From the NCBI GenBank assembly GCA_003482455.1, contig DMYW01000052.1, positions 1 to 13,819 on the forward strand: DNA of 13,819 bases. Direction: 5' to 3'. Of this stretch, positions 6,528 to 13,098 are shown one piece after another. The position numbers and the translations under genes were made by a program. Position 1 is the stretch's first letter. The number at the start of each line of letters is the position of its first letter. This stretch comes from Rheinheimera sp. (lineage in GTDB: Bacteria > Pseudomonadota > Gammaproteobacteria > Enterobacterales > Alteromonadaceae). The notes under the pieces were generated by a model, which worked only from the letters and a program-made list of their open reading frames with translations, was not told the DNA's origin and ran no database searches.

Positions 6528-6814
6528 AAGTATGCCTTCATATATCCTGGATGTATTTTTTGTTCCACGCCGTTGTAGTTTTTAAAGCAGGCGCACTCCT
6601 AACTTATTGCAAAAAAAAACATTTGTCCAACGCGAAGTTAAGTCAGGTTGTCTCAAAAAGTTTGCATTGAAGAAAATTCAACTGTCCCGAATTTGTGGTT
6701 TGTAACTTATTGTAAATGCTGACCTTTGGTCGGAAAACTTGGCGAGTTATCGCAGGTGGATTGAAAAATTTTGACCAAACACGTTAGATACAGCAAACAA
6801 CCCTTGAGAAACCT
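6528..6814. promoter_or_regulatory. Divergent promoter region between receptor and peptidase
   Basis: This 287-base A/T-rich spacer must hold promoters for both genes. For the receptor (minus), TTGGAC (complement of 6625-6630), a 16-base spacer and AATAAG (complement of 6603-6608) is a weak candidate that spans a run of nine A residues (6611-6619); it would leave a leader of about 70 bases. For the peptidase (plus), TTGAAA (6761-6766), 17 bases and TTAGAT (6784-6789) is a weak candidate. The sequence TAACTTATTGYAAA occurs twice, at 6600-6613 and 6703-6716. No ORF or tRNA is present. Confidence 0.45.
6600..6716. repeat. Two direct copies of TAACTTATTGYAAA
   Basis: The copies are at 6600-6613 and 6703-6716 and differ only at the eleventh base (C or T). 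They are in the same orientation, 103 bases apart start to start. The first overlaps the weak receptor -10 candidate, and the second lies nearer the peptidase. They may be binding sites for one regulator shared by both genes, or chance in A/T-rich DNA. Confidence 0.4.
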
Positions 6815-9049
6815 ATGAAAACACTAAATCTCTCCCTCACGGCATTTGCGTTGCTTTCGGCCAGTGCGCTAGCAGCACCACTGACACTTGAACGTTTATT
6901 TGCCGAACCGGCGCTTAGCGGCACAGCACCTAAATCCTTGGCTTATTCGCCTGATGGCTCGCGCATCACCTATTTAAAGGGCAAAGCCAGCGATGCCAGT
7001 CGCTTAGATTTATGGCAATACGACATTAAGGCCAAACAACACAGCCTGTTGGTGGATGCCGATTCGCTGGTTAAAGGCGCTGAAGTGTTGTCGGATGAAG
7101 AAAAAGCACGGCGTGAGCGTTTGCGGCTATTTGCCAGCGGTATCGTTAGCTATCAGTGGTCCAAAGATGGAAAAGCGTTGTTGTTCCCGCTCAATGGCGA
7201 TTTGTATTACGTCGAGCTCGCCAATGGTAAAGCACGTAAGCTGACCAATACCGCCGAATTTGAAACCGACGCGCAAATTTCACCCAAGGGCAGGTTCGTG
7301 TCCTTTGTGCGGGAACAAAACCTGTATGTTATTGATTTAACAAACAACAAAGAACAGCAATTAACTTTTGATGGCAAAGGCGATGTCAAAAACGCCATGG
7401 CCGAATTTGTCGCGCAAGAAGAAATGCATCGGATGACTGGCTATTGGTGGGCGCCCGACGACAGCAAAATTGCTTACACCCAGTTTGATGAATCGAAAGT
7501 GCCGCTCGCGGTACGCAACGAAATCTACGCTGACGAAATCAAATTGTTCAACCAGCGTTATCCGTTTGCTGGTGCTGCCAACGTGACAATTCGTTTAGGC
7601 GTGGTCGGCGTGGGGCAGGCCAAAACGCAGTGGATTGATACAGGCGCTGCGTCGGACATCTACTTACCACGGGTACAATGGAGTCAAGATCCAAACCTGT
7701 TGACTTATCAGTGGCAACAACGCGACCAACAAAAACTGGAACTGCGCGCCGTCAATCTGACGACACAGCAGCAACGTGTGCTGCTGACAGAAACCAGCAA
7801 GACTTGGATCAATTTGCACGATTCGTTGAAGTTCTTGCGCGATAAAAAACATTTTGTCTGGGCTTCAGAACGCGATGGTTTTAACCATTTGTACCTGTAT
7901 TCGCTAGATGGTGGTAAACCCAAGCAACTGACCCAAGGCGCTTGGATCGTCAATGAATTGGAAGCGGTGGATGAACAAGCCGGCTTATTGTATTTCACCG
8001 GTCGTAAAGACACGCCGTTGGAAAGTCATTTGTACACAGTGCCGGTTAAAGGTGGCGCGATCAAACGTTTAACCAGTCCAGACGCCAGCCATAGTGTGGT
8101 GGTGGCAGAAAATGGCAGCGGCTTTCTTGATTCATGGTCCGCAGTGACTAGCTTGCCAAAAGTGGCACTGCGCGACCAGCAAGGTGAGTTGGTGACCACG
8201 CTGGAAGCCAACGATTTAACTGAGCAACATCCACTGACGCCATACGCGGCCGACCTAGTGCAACCGCGATTTGGTACTTTAAAAGCCGAAGATGGCCAAG
8301 TGCTGCATTACCGGATCTTTGAGCCAAAACAACTCAAGCCAGGCCACAAATATCCAGTGGTGGTTGGCGTCTATGGCGGGCCAGGTGCGCAGCGCGTCAC
8401 TAACAGTTGGAGTCCAAAAGATCTTTATTTCCAGTACTTAGTGCAGCAAGGCTACATAGTGTTTCAACTGGACAACCGCGGCTCTGAAAACCGCGGCAAA
8501 CAGTTTGAAGATGCTATTTATAAAAAGCTGGCGGTTGCCGAAATCAATGACCAAAAGGTCGGCGTGGATTACCTGCGTTCGTTGCCGTACGTCGATGCCA
8601 AGCATATCGGAATTTACGGCCACAGTTACGGTGGTTACATGAGCATCATGGCGATGTTTAAAGCTGGCGATTATTTTGCGGCTGGTGTGTCCGGCGCGCC
8701 AGTGACCGATTGGGCCTTGTACGATACGCACTACACTGAACGTTATTTAGGCCATCCGGCGCAAAATGCCGATGGTTATCGCGACAGCGCCGTGTTTCCG
8801 TACGTGGATGGACTTAAAGGTAAGCTATTGATTTACCATGGCATGGCGGATGACAACGTGTTGTTTACTCATAGCACCAAACTGTTTTCGCTGCTGCAAA
8901 GTAAAGGCAAGCCGTTTGAGATGATGACGTACCCGGGCTCGAAACACGCGATGTTTGGCCAGCCAGTGCAGACGCATTTGCATCAGACCATCACCGAGTT
9001 TTTTAACCGGACCTTGTTGCAGCCATCACTTGCGGCGCAGCAGCCCTAA
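6815..9049 (+). CDS. Periplasmic dipeptidyl peptidase IV (S9 family serine peptidase)
   Basis: This is a 744-residue secreted serine peptidase that removes dipeptides, typically X-Pro or X-Ala, from the N-terminus of peptides. A signal peptide occupies about 1-21 (cleavage after ASALA). Residues about 35-475 form the DPPIV N-terminal beta-propeller (YSPDG, WSKDG and ISPKG repeats). It includes the paired glutamates Glu202-Glu203 in FVAQEEMHRMTGYWW, the feature that anchors the substrate amino terminus in DPP4, and the YWWAPDDSKIAYTQFDES segment. Residues about 485-735 are the alpha/beta hydrolase domain: GVYGGPG with Tyr520, nucleophile GHSYGGY (Ser604), GMADDNV (Asp679, Asn681) and SKHAMFG (His711). 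All catalytic residues are present and the length is normal. The Shine-Dalgarno is poor (TTGAGAAA). Divergence from the TonB receptor suggests joint work on imported peptides. A terminator follows immediately. Confidence 0.94.
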   Translation: MKTLNLSLTAFALLSASALAAPLTLERLFAEPALSGTAPKSLAYSPDGSRITYLKGKASDASRLDLWQYDIKAKQHSLLVDADSLVKGAEVLSDEEKARRERLRLFASGIVSYQWSKDGKALLFPLNGDLYYVELANGKARKLTNTAEFETDAQISPKGRFVSFVREQNLYVIDLTNNKEQQLTFDGKGDVKNAMAEFVAQEEMHRMTGYWWAPDDSKIAYTQFDESKVPLAVRNEIYADEIKLFNQRYPFAGAANVTIRLGVVGVGQAKTQWIDTGAASDIYLPRVQWSQDPNLLTYQWQQRDQQKLELRAVNLTTQQQRVLLTETSKTWINLHDSLKFLRDKKHFVWASERDGFNHLYLYSLDGGKPKQLTQGAWIVNELEAVDEQAGLLYFTGRKDTPLESHLYTVPVKGGAIKRLTSPDASHSVVVAENGSGFLDSWSAVTSLPKVALRDQQGELVTTLEANDLTEQHPLTPYAADLVQPRFGTLKAEDGQVLHYRIFEPKQLKPGHKYPVVVGVYGGPGAQRVTNSWSPKDLYFQYLVQQGYIVFQLDNRGSENRGKQFEDAIYKKLAVAEINDQKVGVDYLRSLPYVDAKHIGIYGHSYGGYMSIMAMFKAGDYFAAGVSGAPVTDWALYDTHYTERYLGHPAQNADGYRDSAVFPYVDGLKGKLLIYHGMADDNVLFTHSTKLFSLLQSKGKPFEMMTYPGSKHAMFGQPVQTHLHQTITEFFNRTLLQPSLAAQQP

Positions 9050-9053
9050 AATG

Positions 9054-9077
9054 AAAACCGCCTTCGGGCGGTTTTTT
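9054..9077 (+). terminator. Intrinsic terminator of the dipeptidyl peptidase gene
   Basis: AAAACCGCC (9054-9062) and GGCGGTTTT (9067-9075) form nine pairs around a TTCG tetraloop, with T to 9077. It starts five bases after the stop. The opposite strand also ends in TTTT, so it may serve the convergent ldhA gene as well. Confidence 0.92.
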
Positions 9078-9114
9078 GTTGGCACATGAAAGCGCGGCTG
9101 AAAGTGGCTGCGCT

Positions 9115-10095
9115 TTACAGCCGATTCGCGCAGTCGCTGCCTTGACTTAAGCTTCGATAATTGGCCACTGTGGTGCTGGCGATTTGTTGCATCGCATCAG
9201 CGGTAAAAAACGCTTGATGCCCGGTAATTAGCACGTTCGGGAAGGTCAGTAGTCGTTGAAACACTTCGTCGGCGATGACTTCATCACTTAGATCTTTAAA
9301 AAACAGATCGCCTTCTTGCTCGTATACATCTAGCCCCAGTAGACCAATCTGTTTGTTTTTAAGGGCTTGGATCACTGCTTGGGTGTCAATCAAGCCGCCA
9401 CGGCTGGTGTTGATAAGCATCACGCCTGGTTTCATTTGCTTAAGCGTCTGCTCGTTAATCAAATGATGAGTTTGAGGTGTGAGCGGACAATGCAAACTGA
9501 CAATATCCGCGTTCGCGAATAACTCAGCCAGTTCGACATAACTAGCACCCGTTGGCAATAACTCGGGTTGCGGCGCCACGTCATAACACAAAATCTTCAT
9601 GCCAAAACCGGCCAGAATACGCGCCGTGGCAAGGCCAATGCGGCCGGTGCCAATTAAGCCCACTGTGCGACCGTGCAGATTAAAACCAAGCAAGCCGACC
9701 AGACTGAAATTGTCGTCACGTACCCGGTTGTAGGCTTTGTGCAGTTTGCGATTGAGGCACAGCATCATACCGACGCAATGTTCGGCCACGGCTTCGGGTG
9801 AATAGGCTGGCACCCGAGCGACCGCGATGCCTAATTGTTTCGCGGTGGCGAGGTCTACGTTGTTAAAACCAGCGCAGCGTAGTAACACGATGTTGATGCC
9901 CAATGCGGCAAGCCCGTGCAAGACGTCTGCGTTGACCTTGTCGTTGACAAACACGCAGACGGCACGCGCGCCAGTGGCAAGCGAAAGAGACTCTAGGTTT
10001 AGTGGCTGCGCGGTAAATCGCCAGTCCAGCGCAGGCGCCTCGCGCTGTAAAAACTCTTCATCGTAAGGCTGGGCACTAAACAAACAGATATCCAT
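9115..10095 (-). CDS. ldhA: Fermentative D-lactate dehydrogenase
   Basis: The enzyme reduces pyruvate to D-lactate with NADH, regenerating NAD+ in the cytoplasm when respiration is limited. The 326 residues align along their length with E. coli LdhA as I remember it. Shared stretches are CVFVND, LRCAGFNNVDL, RVPAYSPEAVAEH, NRKLHKAYNRVRDDNFSL, the dinucleotide-binding GTGRIG (149-154) with Asp172 at the end of the next strand, SLHCPLTP, NTSRGGLID, LDVYEQEGDLFF and TGHQAFFT. The D-2-hydroxyacid dehydrogenase triad is present as Arg232, Glu261 and His293. The ATG at 10095 has an ideal AAGGAG site, which overlaps the TAA stop of the peroxidase gene 12 bases upstream. The two genes are therefore one tightly coupled unit. 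Other D-2-hydroxyacid dehydrogenases are possible, but the match to LdhA motifs is specific. Confidence 0.93.
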   Translation of the reverse strand: MDICLFSAQPYDEEFLQREAPALDWRFTAQPLNLESLSLATGARAVCVFVNDKVNADVLHGLAALGINIVLLRCAGFNNVDLATAKQLGIAVARVPAYSPEAVAEHCVGMMLCLNRKLHKAYNRVRDDNFSLVGLLGFNLHGRTVGLIGTGRIGLATARILAGFGMKILCYDVAPQPELLPTGASYVELAELFANADIVSLHCPLTPQTHHLINEQTLKQMKPGVMLINTSRGGLIDTQAVIQALKNKQIGLLGLDVYEQEGDLFFKDLSDEVIADEVFQRLLTFPNVLITGHQAFFTADAMQQIASTTVANYRSLSQGSDCANRL

Positions 10096-10107
10096 CGGTT
10101 TTGCTCC

Positions 10108-10623
10108 TTAAGCGGCGTGTTCTTTGGCTGTTTTGGGAAGCAGTGCCAATTCGGCTTCGATCGCTTCGCACAGTGCCAAAGGTTTGGTGCGCGGTGCATA
10201 ACGTTTGACCACCACACCGTCTTTATTGACTAAAAACTTGGTGAAATTCCATTTAATGGCGCGGGTTTTTAACAAGCCACGTGCTTGGTCTTTCAAAAAT
10301 TCAAACAAAGGGTCGGCATCTGGGCCGTTGACTTGAATTTTAGCCATGACAGGGAAACTGACGCCATAGTTAATTTGGCAAAACTGTTGAATTTGCTCGT
10401 TATTTCCAGGTTCCTGACCGCCAAATTGGTTGCAAGGAAACGCCAAGATCACCAAACCTTGGTCTTGGTATTTTTGGTGCAGTTGTTCGAGTTCTTGGTA
10501 TTGCGGGGTAAAGCCACACTCACTGGCGGTGTTAACGATGAGCAATACTTTGTCGCGAAATTGGCGCAGTGGCAGCGATTCGCCTTGTGCATTTTTAATC
10601 TGAAAATGGTGTACGTTTGCCAT
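10108..10623 (-). CDS. Glutathione peroxidase-family thiol peroxidase
   Basis: This 171-residue thioredoxin-fold peroxidase reduces hydrogen peroxide and organic hydroperoxides. The landmarks are NTASECGFTPQY with peroxidatic Cys36, LAFPCNQFGGQEPG with Gln70, and KWNFTKFL with Trp125 and Asn126, which complete the catalytic tetrad. It is a Cys, not selenocysteine, enzyme. Cys64 and Cys82 are also present; Cys36, Cys64 and Cys82 match the numbering of yeast Gpx3 as I recall it, and Cys82 lies where thioredoxin-dependent members keep their resolving cysteine. I therefore infer thioredoxin rather than glutathione as reductant. It resembles E. coli BtuE in family only, and no B12 transport gene is near. 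A strong GGGAGGA site precedes the ATG. ldhA follows after 12 bases, which links peroxide defence with fermentation. Confidence 0.92.
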   Translation of the reverse strand: MANVHHFQIKNAQGESLPLRQFRDKVLLIVNTASECGFTPQYQELEQLHQKYQDQGLVILAFPCNQFGGQEPGNNEQIQQFCQINYGVSFPVMAKIQVNGPDADPLFEFLKDQARGLLKTRAIKWNFTKFLVNKDGVVVKRYAPRTKPLALCEAIEAELALLPKTAKEHAA

Positions 10624-10664
10624 AAATCCTCCCTGGCCGTGCGGCCGGCGTTTTTGCTATTTGT

Positions 10665-10670
10665 ATCATA
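10665..10670 (-). promoter_or_regulatory. Possible -10 element for the peroxidase-ldhA unit
   Basis: On the minus strand TATGAT lies 42 bases before the peroxidase ATG. It differs from TATAAT at one position. No good -35 stands 16-18 bases upstream, so it may need an activator. Between it and the start is a short GC-rich inverted repeat (GGCCG, CGGCC at about 10635-10646). Confidence 0.3.
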
Positions 10671-10716
10671 AGTTTGTAAAGTACCGAGCAGTGTTTCACA
10701 GATTTAAGACAACTGT

Positions 10717-11598
10717 ATGTCAATTTCCGGACAATCTCTCAAACTCGCATTTATCGGTTTAGGCGTGATGGGCTTCCCGATGGCGGGCCATCTGCAACGC
10801 GCTGGCCATCAAGTGACTGTGTATAACCGCACCAGTAGCAAGGCGGCACGCTGGGTGGAGCAATATAGTGGCGCTATGGCGCTGACACCGCGTGAAGCGG
10901 CGCTGGACGCCGACTTAGTGTTGATGTGTGTCGGTAATGACGATGATGTGCGTTCTGTGGTGTATGGCGACGACGGCGTGCTGGCGGGCATGAAAGGCGG
11001 CAGCATTTTGGTCGATCACACCACGGCGTCGGCAGAGCTAGCACGTGAACTGGGTCATGCCTGTGCCAGCAAGCAGCTAGGCTTTTTAGATGCGCCGGTG
11101 TCTGGCGGTCAAGCGGGGGCAGAAAACGGCAAACTGACCATTATGGTTGGCGGGCTGGCCGACACCTTTGTGCTAGCTGAAGCTGTACTGTGGCACTACG
11201 CCAAAGGCGTGCGGTTACTTGGCGGTGTCGGTGCCGGTCAGCTGGCGAAAATGGTTAATCAAATTTGCATTGCGGGCGTGGTGCAAGGCCTTGCCGAAGC
11301 ACTGCATTTTGCAGACAAAGCGGGGCTGGATGCCAAAGCGGTGCTGGATGTGATCTCCAAAGGTGCGGCGCAATCATGGCAGATGGAAAATCGCGGCCAT
11401 ACCATGGTCGATGGCCAATTTGATTTTGGCTTTGCCGTCGATTGGATGCGTAAAGATTTAGCGATCACGCTGAATGAAGCACGCAAAAACGGCGCTCAGT
11501 TGCCGCTGACTGCGTTGGTTGACCAATTTTATGCCGAAGTGCAAGCGCTAGGTGGTGGTCGCCAAGATACCTCGAGTTTGATCCGCCGTCTGAAATAA
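10717..11598 (+). CDS. NAD(P)-dependent beta-hydroxyacid dehydrogenase (3-hydroxyisobutyrate dehydrogenase family)
   Basis: This 293-residue cytoplasmic oxidoreductase belongs to the family of MmsB, GarR and GlxR. The Rossmann domain starts with GLGVMGFPMAGHL (GXGXXG at 14-19), and strand 2 ends in VYNRT. The Arg after Asn in that stretch often goes with NADP preference. The substrate-binding signature is FLDAPVSGGQAGAENG (Ser129, Gly130, Gly131). The catalytic lysine region is GAGQLAKMVNQI (Lys178, Asn181), and the C-terminal helical domain carries MRKDLAI (Lys246, Asp247). Length and motif order are normal. Candidate substrates are 3-hydroxyisobutyrate, tartronate semialdehyde or a similar small beta-hydroxyacid; the sequence does not decide. 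No valine or glycerate gene is adjacent. The Shine-Dalgarno is weak (TTAAGA). It is divergent from the peroxidase gene with only 93 bases between. Confidence 0.9.
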   Translation: MSISGQSLKLAFIGLGVMGFPMAGHLQRAGHQVTVYNRTSSKAARWVEQYSGAMALTPREAALDADLVLMCVGNDDDVRSVVYGDDGVLAGMKGGSILVDHTTASAELARELGHACASKQLGFLDAPVSGGQAGAENGKLTIMVGGLADTFVLAEAVLWHYAKGVRLLGGVGAGQLAKMVNQICIAGVVQGLAEALHFADKAGLDAKAVLDVISKGAAQSWQMENRGHTMVDGQFDFGFAVDWMRKDLAITLNEARKNGAQLPLTALVDQFYAEVQALGGGRQDTSSLIRRLK

Positions 11599-11608
11599 TC
11601 TTCTCACG

Positions 11609-11642
11609 CTGGCGTTGTCGCGACTCAGTTCGGCGACGCCAG
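11609..11642 (+). terminator. Hairpin after the dehydrogenase gene, possible terminator
   Basis: CTGGCGTTGTCG (11609-11620) pairs with CGGCGACGCCAG (11631-11642) over twelve positions with two G-U pairs and a ten-base loop, starting 10 bases after the stop. No T-run follows, so it may protect the mRNA 3' end or mark Rho-dependent ending rather than be a classical terminator. Confidence 0.45.
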
Positions 11643-11791
11643 GCCTACAACTTCATTCCTTCATACCCTTTTGTGGTTCGTTATCTTCATCTTCTGGTGT
11701 ACACGGGCTGTGTCTTCGCCATGTTCCTTTTCTGTGAACTCACTAGTGCAGCTGTTAACAAGAGTGTGTAAAAGTGTGTTAAGAGGTTAAA
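11643..11791 (+). promoter_or_regulatory. Upstream region of the leader ORF and PH-like gene
   Basis: No gene was recognised here. Near the right end a ten-base tandem repeat occurs: AGTGTGTAAA (11763-11772) directly followed by AGTGTGTTAA (11773-11782). TTAACA (11755-11760) could be a -35, but no matching -10 was found. The Shine-Dalgarno AAGAGG is at 11781-11786. Confidence 0.3.
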
Positions 11792-11815
11792 ATGAAAATG
11801 CATCCAGCGTTATAG
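11792..11815 (+). CDS. Possible seven-residue leader peptide MKMHPAL
   Basis: An ATG at 11792 stands five bases after a good Shine-Dalgarno (AAGAGG, 11781-11786) and opens a seven-codon frame, MKMHPAL, ending in TAG at 11813-11815. The next gene's ATG is at 11817, one base after this stop, and has no Shine-Dalgarno of its own. This is the arrangement expected for a translated leader that delivers ribosomes to the next start by reinitiation. It could instead be a chance match, or the relic of an in-frame start displaced by a one-base change. The peptide is too short to identify. Confidence 0.4.
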   Translation: MKMHPAL

Positions 11816-11816
11816 C

Positions 11817-12359
11817 ATGCTACCATTTTGTAATCGTTTACATTTTCATGTGTTAATTTGTATGGCCTATAGCCTCAGTTGGTTTCCTGTTTTCTTATTA
11901 TTCAGTGGCTTAGTGGTTTTGCCTGGCTGTTTGGCGGCACTGATAGTCCGACGCAGTGGTGCTGGTCTTCGTACTGCGTTATGGTCGCAAGTTGGCTGTA
12001 TGGTAGCGTTTTTAAGTTGTTGTTGGGTACTTAGCCATAATCAAGTCCACATTACGCATGACTCATTGACGTTGCAGGCGGGACCTTATCAAACAGCGGT
12101 GAGCAGTCTTTCCGCTGCAGATACTCAAGTGTCTGTCGTGTCAGCACAGCAACTTGGGGAATTTCAGCCAGCTTCGGTGGTCAATGGCATTTTACTGCCT
12201 GAGTATCAAGTCGGCTGGTTTCGCTTAGCCAATGATCAACTGGCGTTTGTAATGCTGATCGGCGAAGTGGCCGACGTCAGCATCGTCAAAACCGCCAACA
12301 CTATTGCACTCATCAGCGGCAATTTGCACCAAGCGACTGTCGCGCAGGTTGAACCTTAA
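11817..12359 (+). CDS. Small membrane protein with a C-terminal PH-like domain, function unknown
   Basis: This protein of up to 180 residues has no known function. Two hydrophobic segments are clear: about 20-44 (FPVFLLFSGLVVLPGCLAAL) and 51-73 (TALWSQVGCMVAFLSCCWVL), with RR between them. The remaining 107 residues look like a bacterial pleckstrin-homology-like domain, with short beta strands: VHITHDSLTLQAGPYQTAVS, then VVNGILLPEYQVGWFRLAND and QLAFVMLIGE. The NGI..PEYQVGWF pattern is the part I associate with bacterial PH-domain families. Start choice is open: ATG 11817 abuts the leader stop and may use coupling, while ATG 11862 (MAYSLSWF) also makes a sensible membrane protein, and neither has a Shine-Dalgarno of its own. 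It is a single gene followed by a terminator shared with the CoA-transferase genes. Confidence 0.7.
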   Translation: MLPFCNRLHFHVLICMAYSLSWFPVFLLFSGLVVLPGCLAALIVRRSGAGLRTALWSQVGCMVAFLSCCWVLSHNQVHITHDSLTLQAGPYQTAVSSLSAADTQVSVVSAQQLGEFQPASVVNGILLPEYQVGWFRLANDQLAFVMLIGEVADVSIVKTANTIALISGNLHQATVAQVEP

Positions 12360-12377
12360 CCAGACTCGCATGAAAAC

Positions 12378-12403
12378 AAAAAGGACGCCGCGGCGTCCTT
12401 TTT
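12378..12403. terminator. Perfect palindromic bidirectional terminator
   Basis: Bases 12378-12403 are a perfect 26-base palindrome. Each arm reads AAAAAGGACGCCG, with CGCG as the practical loop and an A/T tract at both ends. It lies between the converging PH-like gene (stop 12359) and the CoA-transferase subunit B gene (stop 12426) and should end both transcripts. Confidence 0.93.
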
Positions 12404-12425
12404 AGTTTGTTCGCAGCAAAAACGC

Positions 12426-13088
12426 TTAGTTAGCAAACACCATCTCTGGAATTTCGCCGTTGACGATTAATTTGCCGGCGGTCTTTTGCACGATTTCTTC
12501 CACGCTGACGCCTGGTGCGCGCTCCAGCAAATGGAACGCGCCATCACGTACTTCCAGCACGGCTAAGTCGGTGACGATCTTTTTCACGCAGCCAACGCCC
12601 GTCAGCGGCAGGGTGCAGCGTTCTAGTAATTTCGACGAACCGTATTTGTCGGCGTGGGTCATGGTGACGATGATGTTTTGCGCACCAGCCACTAAGTCCA
12701 TCGCGCCGCCCATGCCTTTCACTAGCTTGCCTGGGATCATCCAGCTGGCGATGTTGCCGGCTTGGTCCACTTCAAACGCGCCCAGCACCGTTAAATCAAC
12801 ATGGCCGCCACGGATCATGGCAAAACTTTCCGCCGATGAAAAAATCGCTGCGCCTTTAATCGCAGTGACGGTTTCCTTGCCGGCGTTGATCATATCGGCG
12901 TCCAATTCGGCTTCGCTCGGGTAGGGGCCCATGCCTAACAAACCGTTTTCCGATTGCAGCATCACTTCCATGCCCGCAGGCACATAGTTGGCCACTAAGG
13001 TTGGAATACCGATACCAAGGTTGACGTAAAAACCGTCTTGTAATTCTTGTGCGACACGCATCGCTACTTGTTCACGAGATAATGCCAT
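12426..13088 (-). CDS. scoB: 3-oxoacid CoA-transferase, subunit B
   Basis: With subunit A, this enzyme moves CoA between a donor such as succinyl-CoA or acetyl-CoA and acetoacetate or a similar 3-oxoacid. The start used gives MALSREQVAMRVAQEL, 220 residues, the usual length; an ATG one codon upstream (13091) is only three bases from the Shine-Dalgarno and is less likely. Landmarks are YVNLGIGIPTLVANYVP, the catalytic-glutamate motif SENGLLGMGP (Glu47), GGHVDLTVLGAFEVD, WMIPGKLVKGMGGAMDLV and CTLPLTGVGCV. The AAGGAG site includes the TAA stop of the upstream subunit A gene, so translation is coupled. Which 3-oxoacid is used (acetoacetate as in ScoAB or AtoDA, or 3-oxoadipate as in PcaIJ) is not settled; the sequence fits the succinyl-CoA:3-ketoacid group best. 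Confidence 0.93.
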   Translation of the reverse strand: MALSREQVAMRVAQELQDGFYVNLGIGIPTLVANYVPAGMEVMLQSENGLLGMGPYPSEAELDADMINAGKETVTAIKGAAIFSSAESFAMIRGGHVDLTVLGAFEVDQAGNIASWMIPGKLVKGMGGAMDLVAGAQNIIVTMTHADKYGSSKLLERCTLPLTGVGCVKKIVTDLAVLEVRDGAFHLLERAPGVSVEEIVQKTAGKLIVNGEIPEMVFAN

Positions 13089-13098
13089 CATCAACTCC

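Noticed and set aside
9086..9116. AAAGCGC and GCGCTTT inverted arms after ldhA as its own terminator
   Set aside because: The seven-pair stem has a 15-base loop and no T-run on the minus strand; the shared hairpin at 9054-9077 is a better terminator.
10674..10702. Promoter TTGTAA plus a -10 for the dehydrogenase gene at 10717
   Set aside because: No acceptable -10 lies 16-18 bases downstream, so the call could not be supported.
12460..12924. Plus-strand open frame of 154 codons within scoB
   Set aside because: It is antisense to a clear CoA-transferase subunit B; its composition (Pro/Ser/Thr-rich) is typical of a shadow frame.
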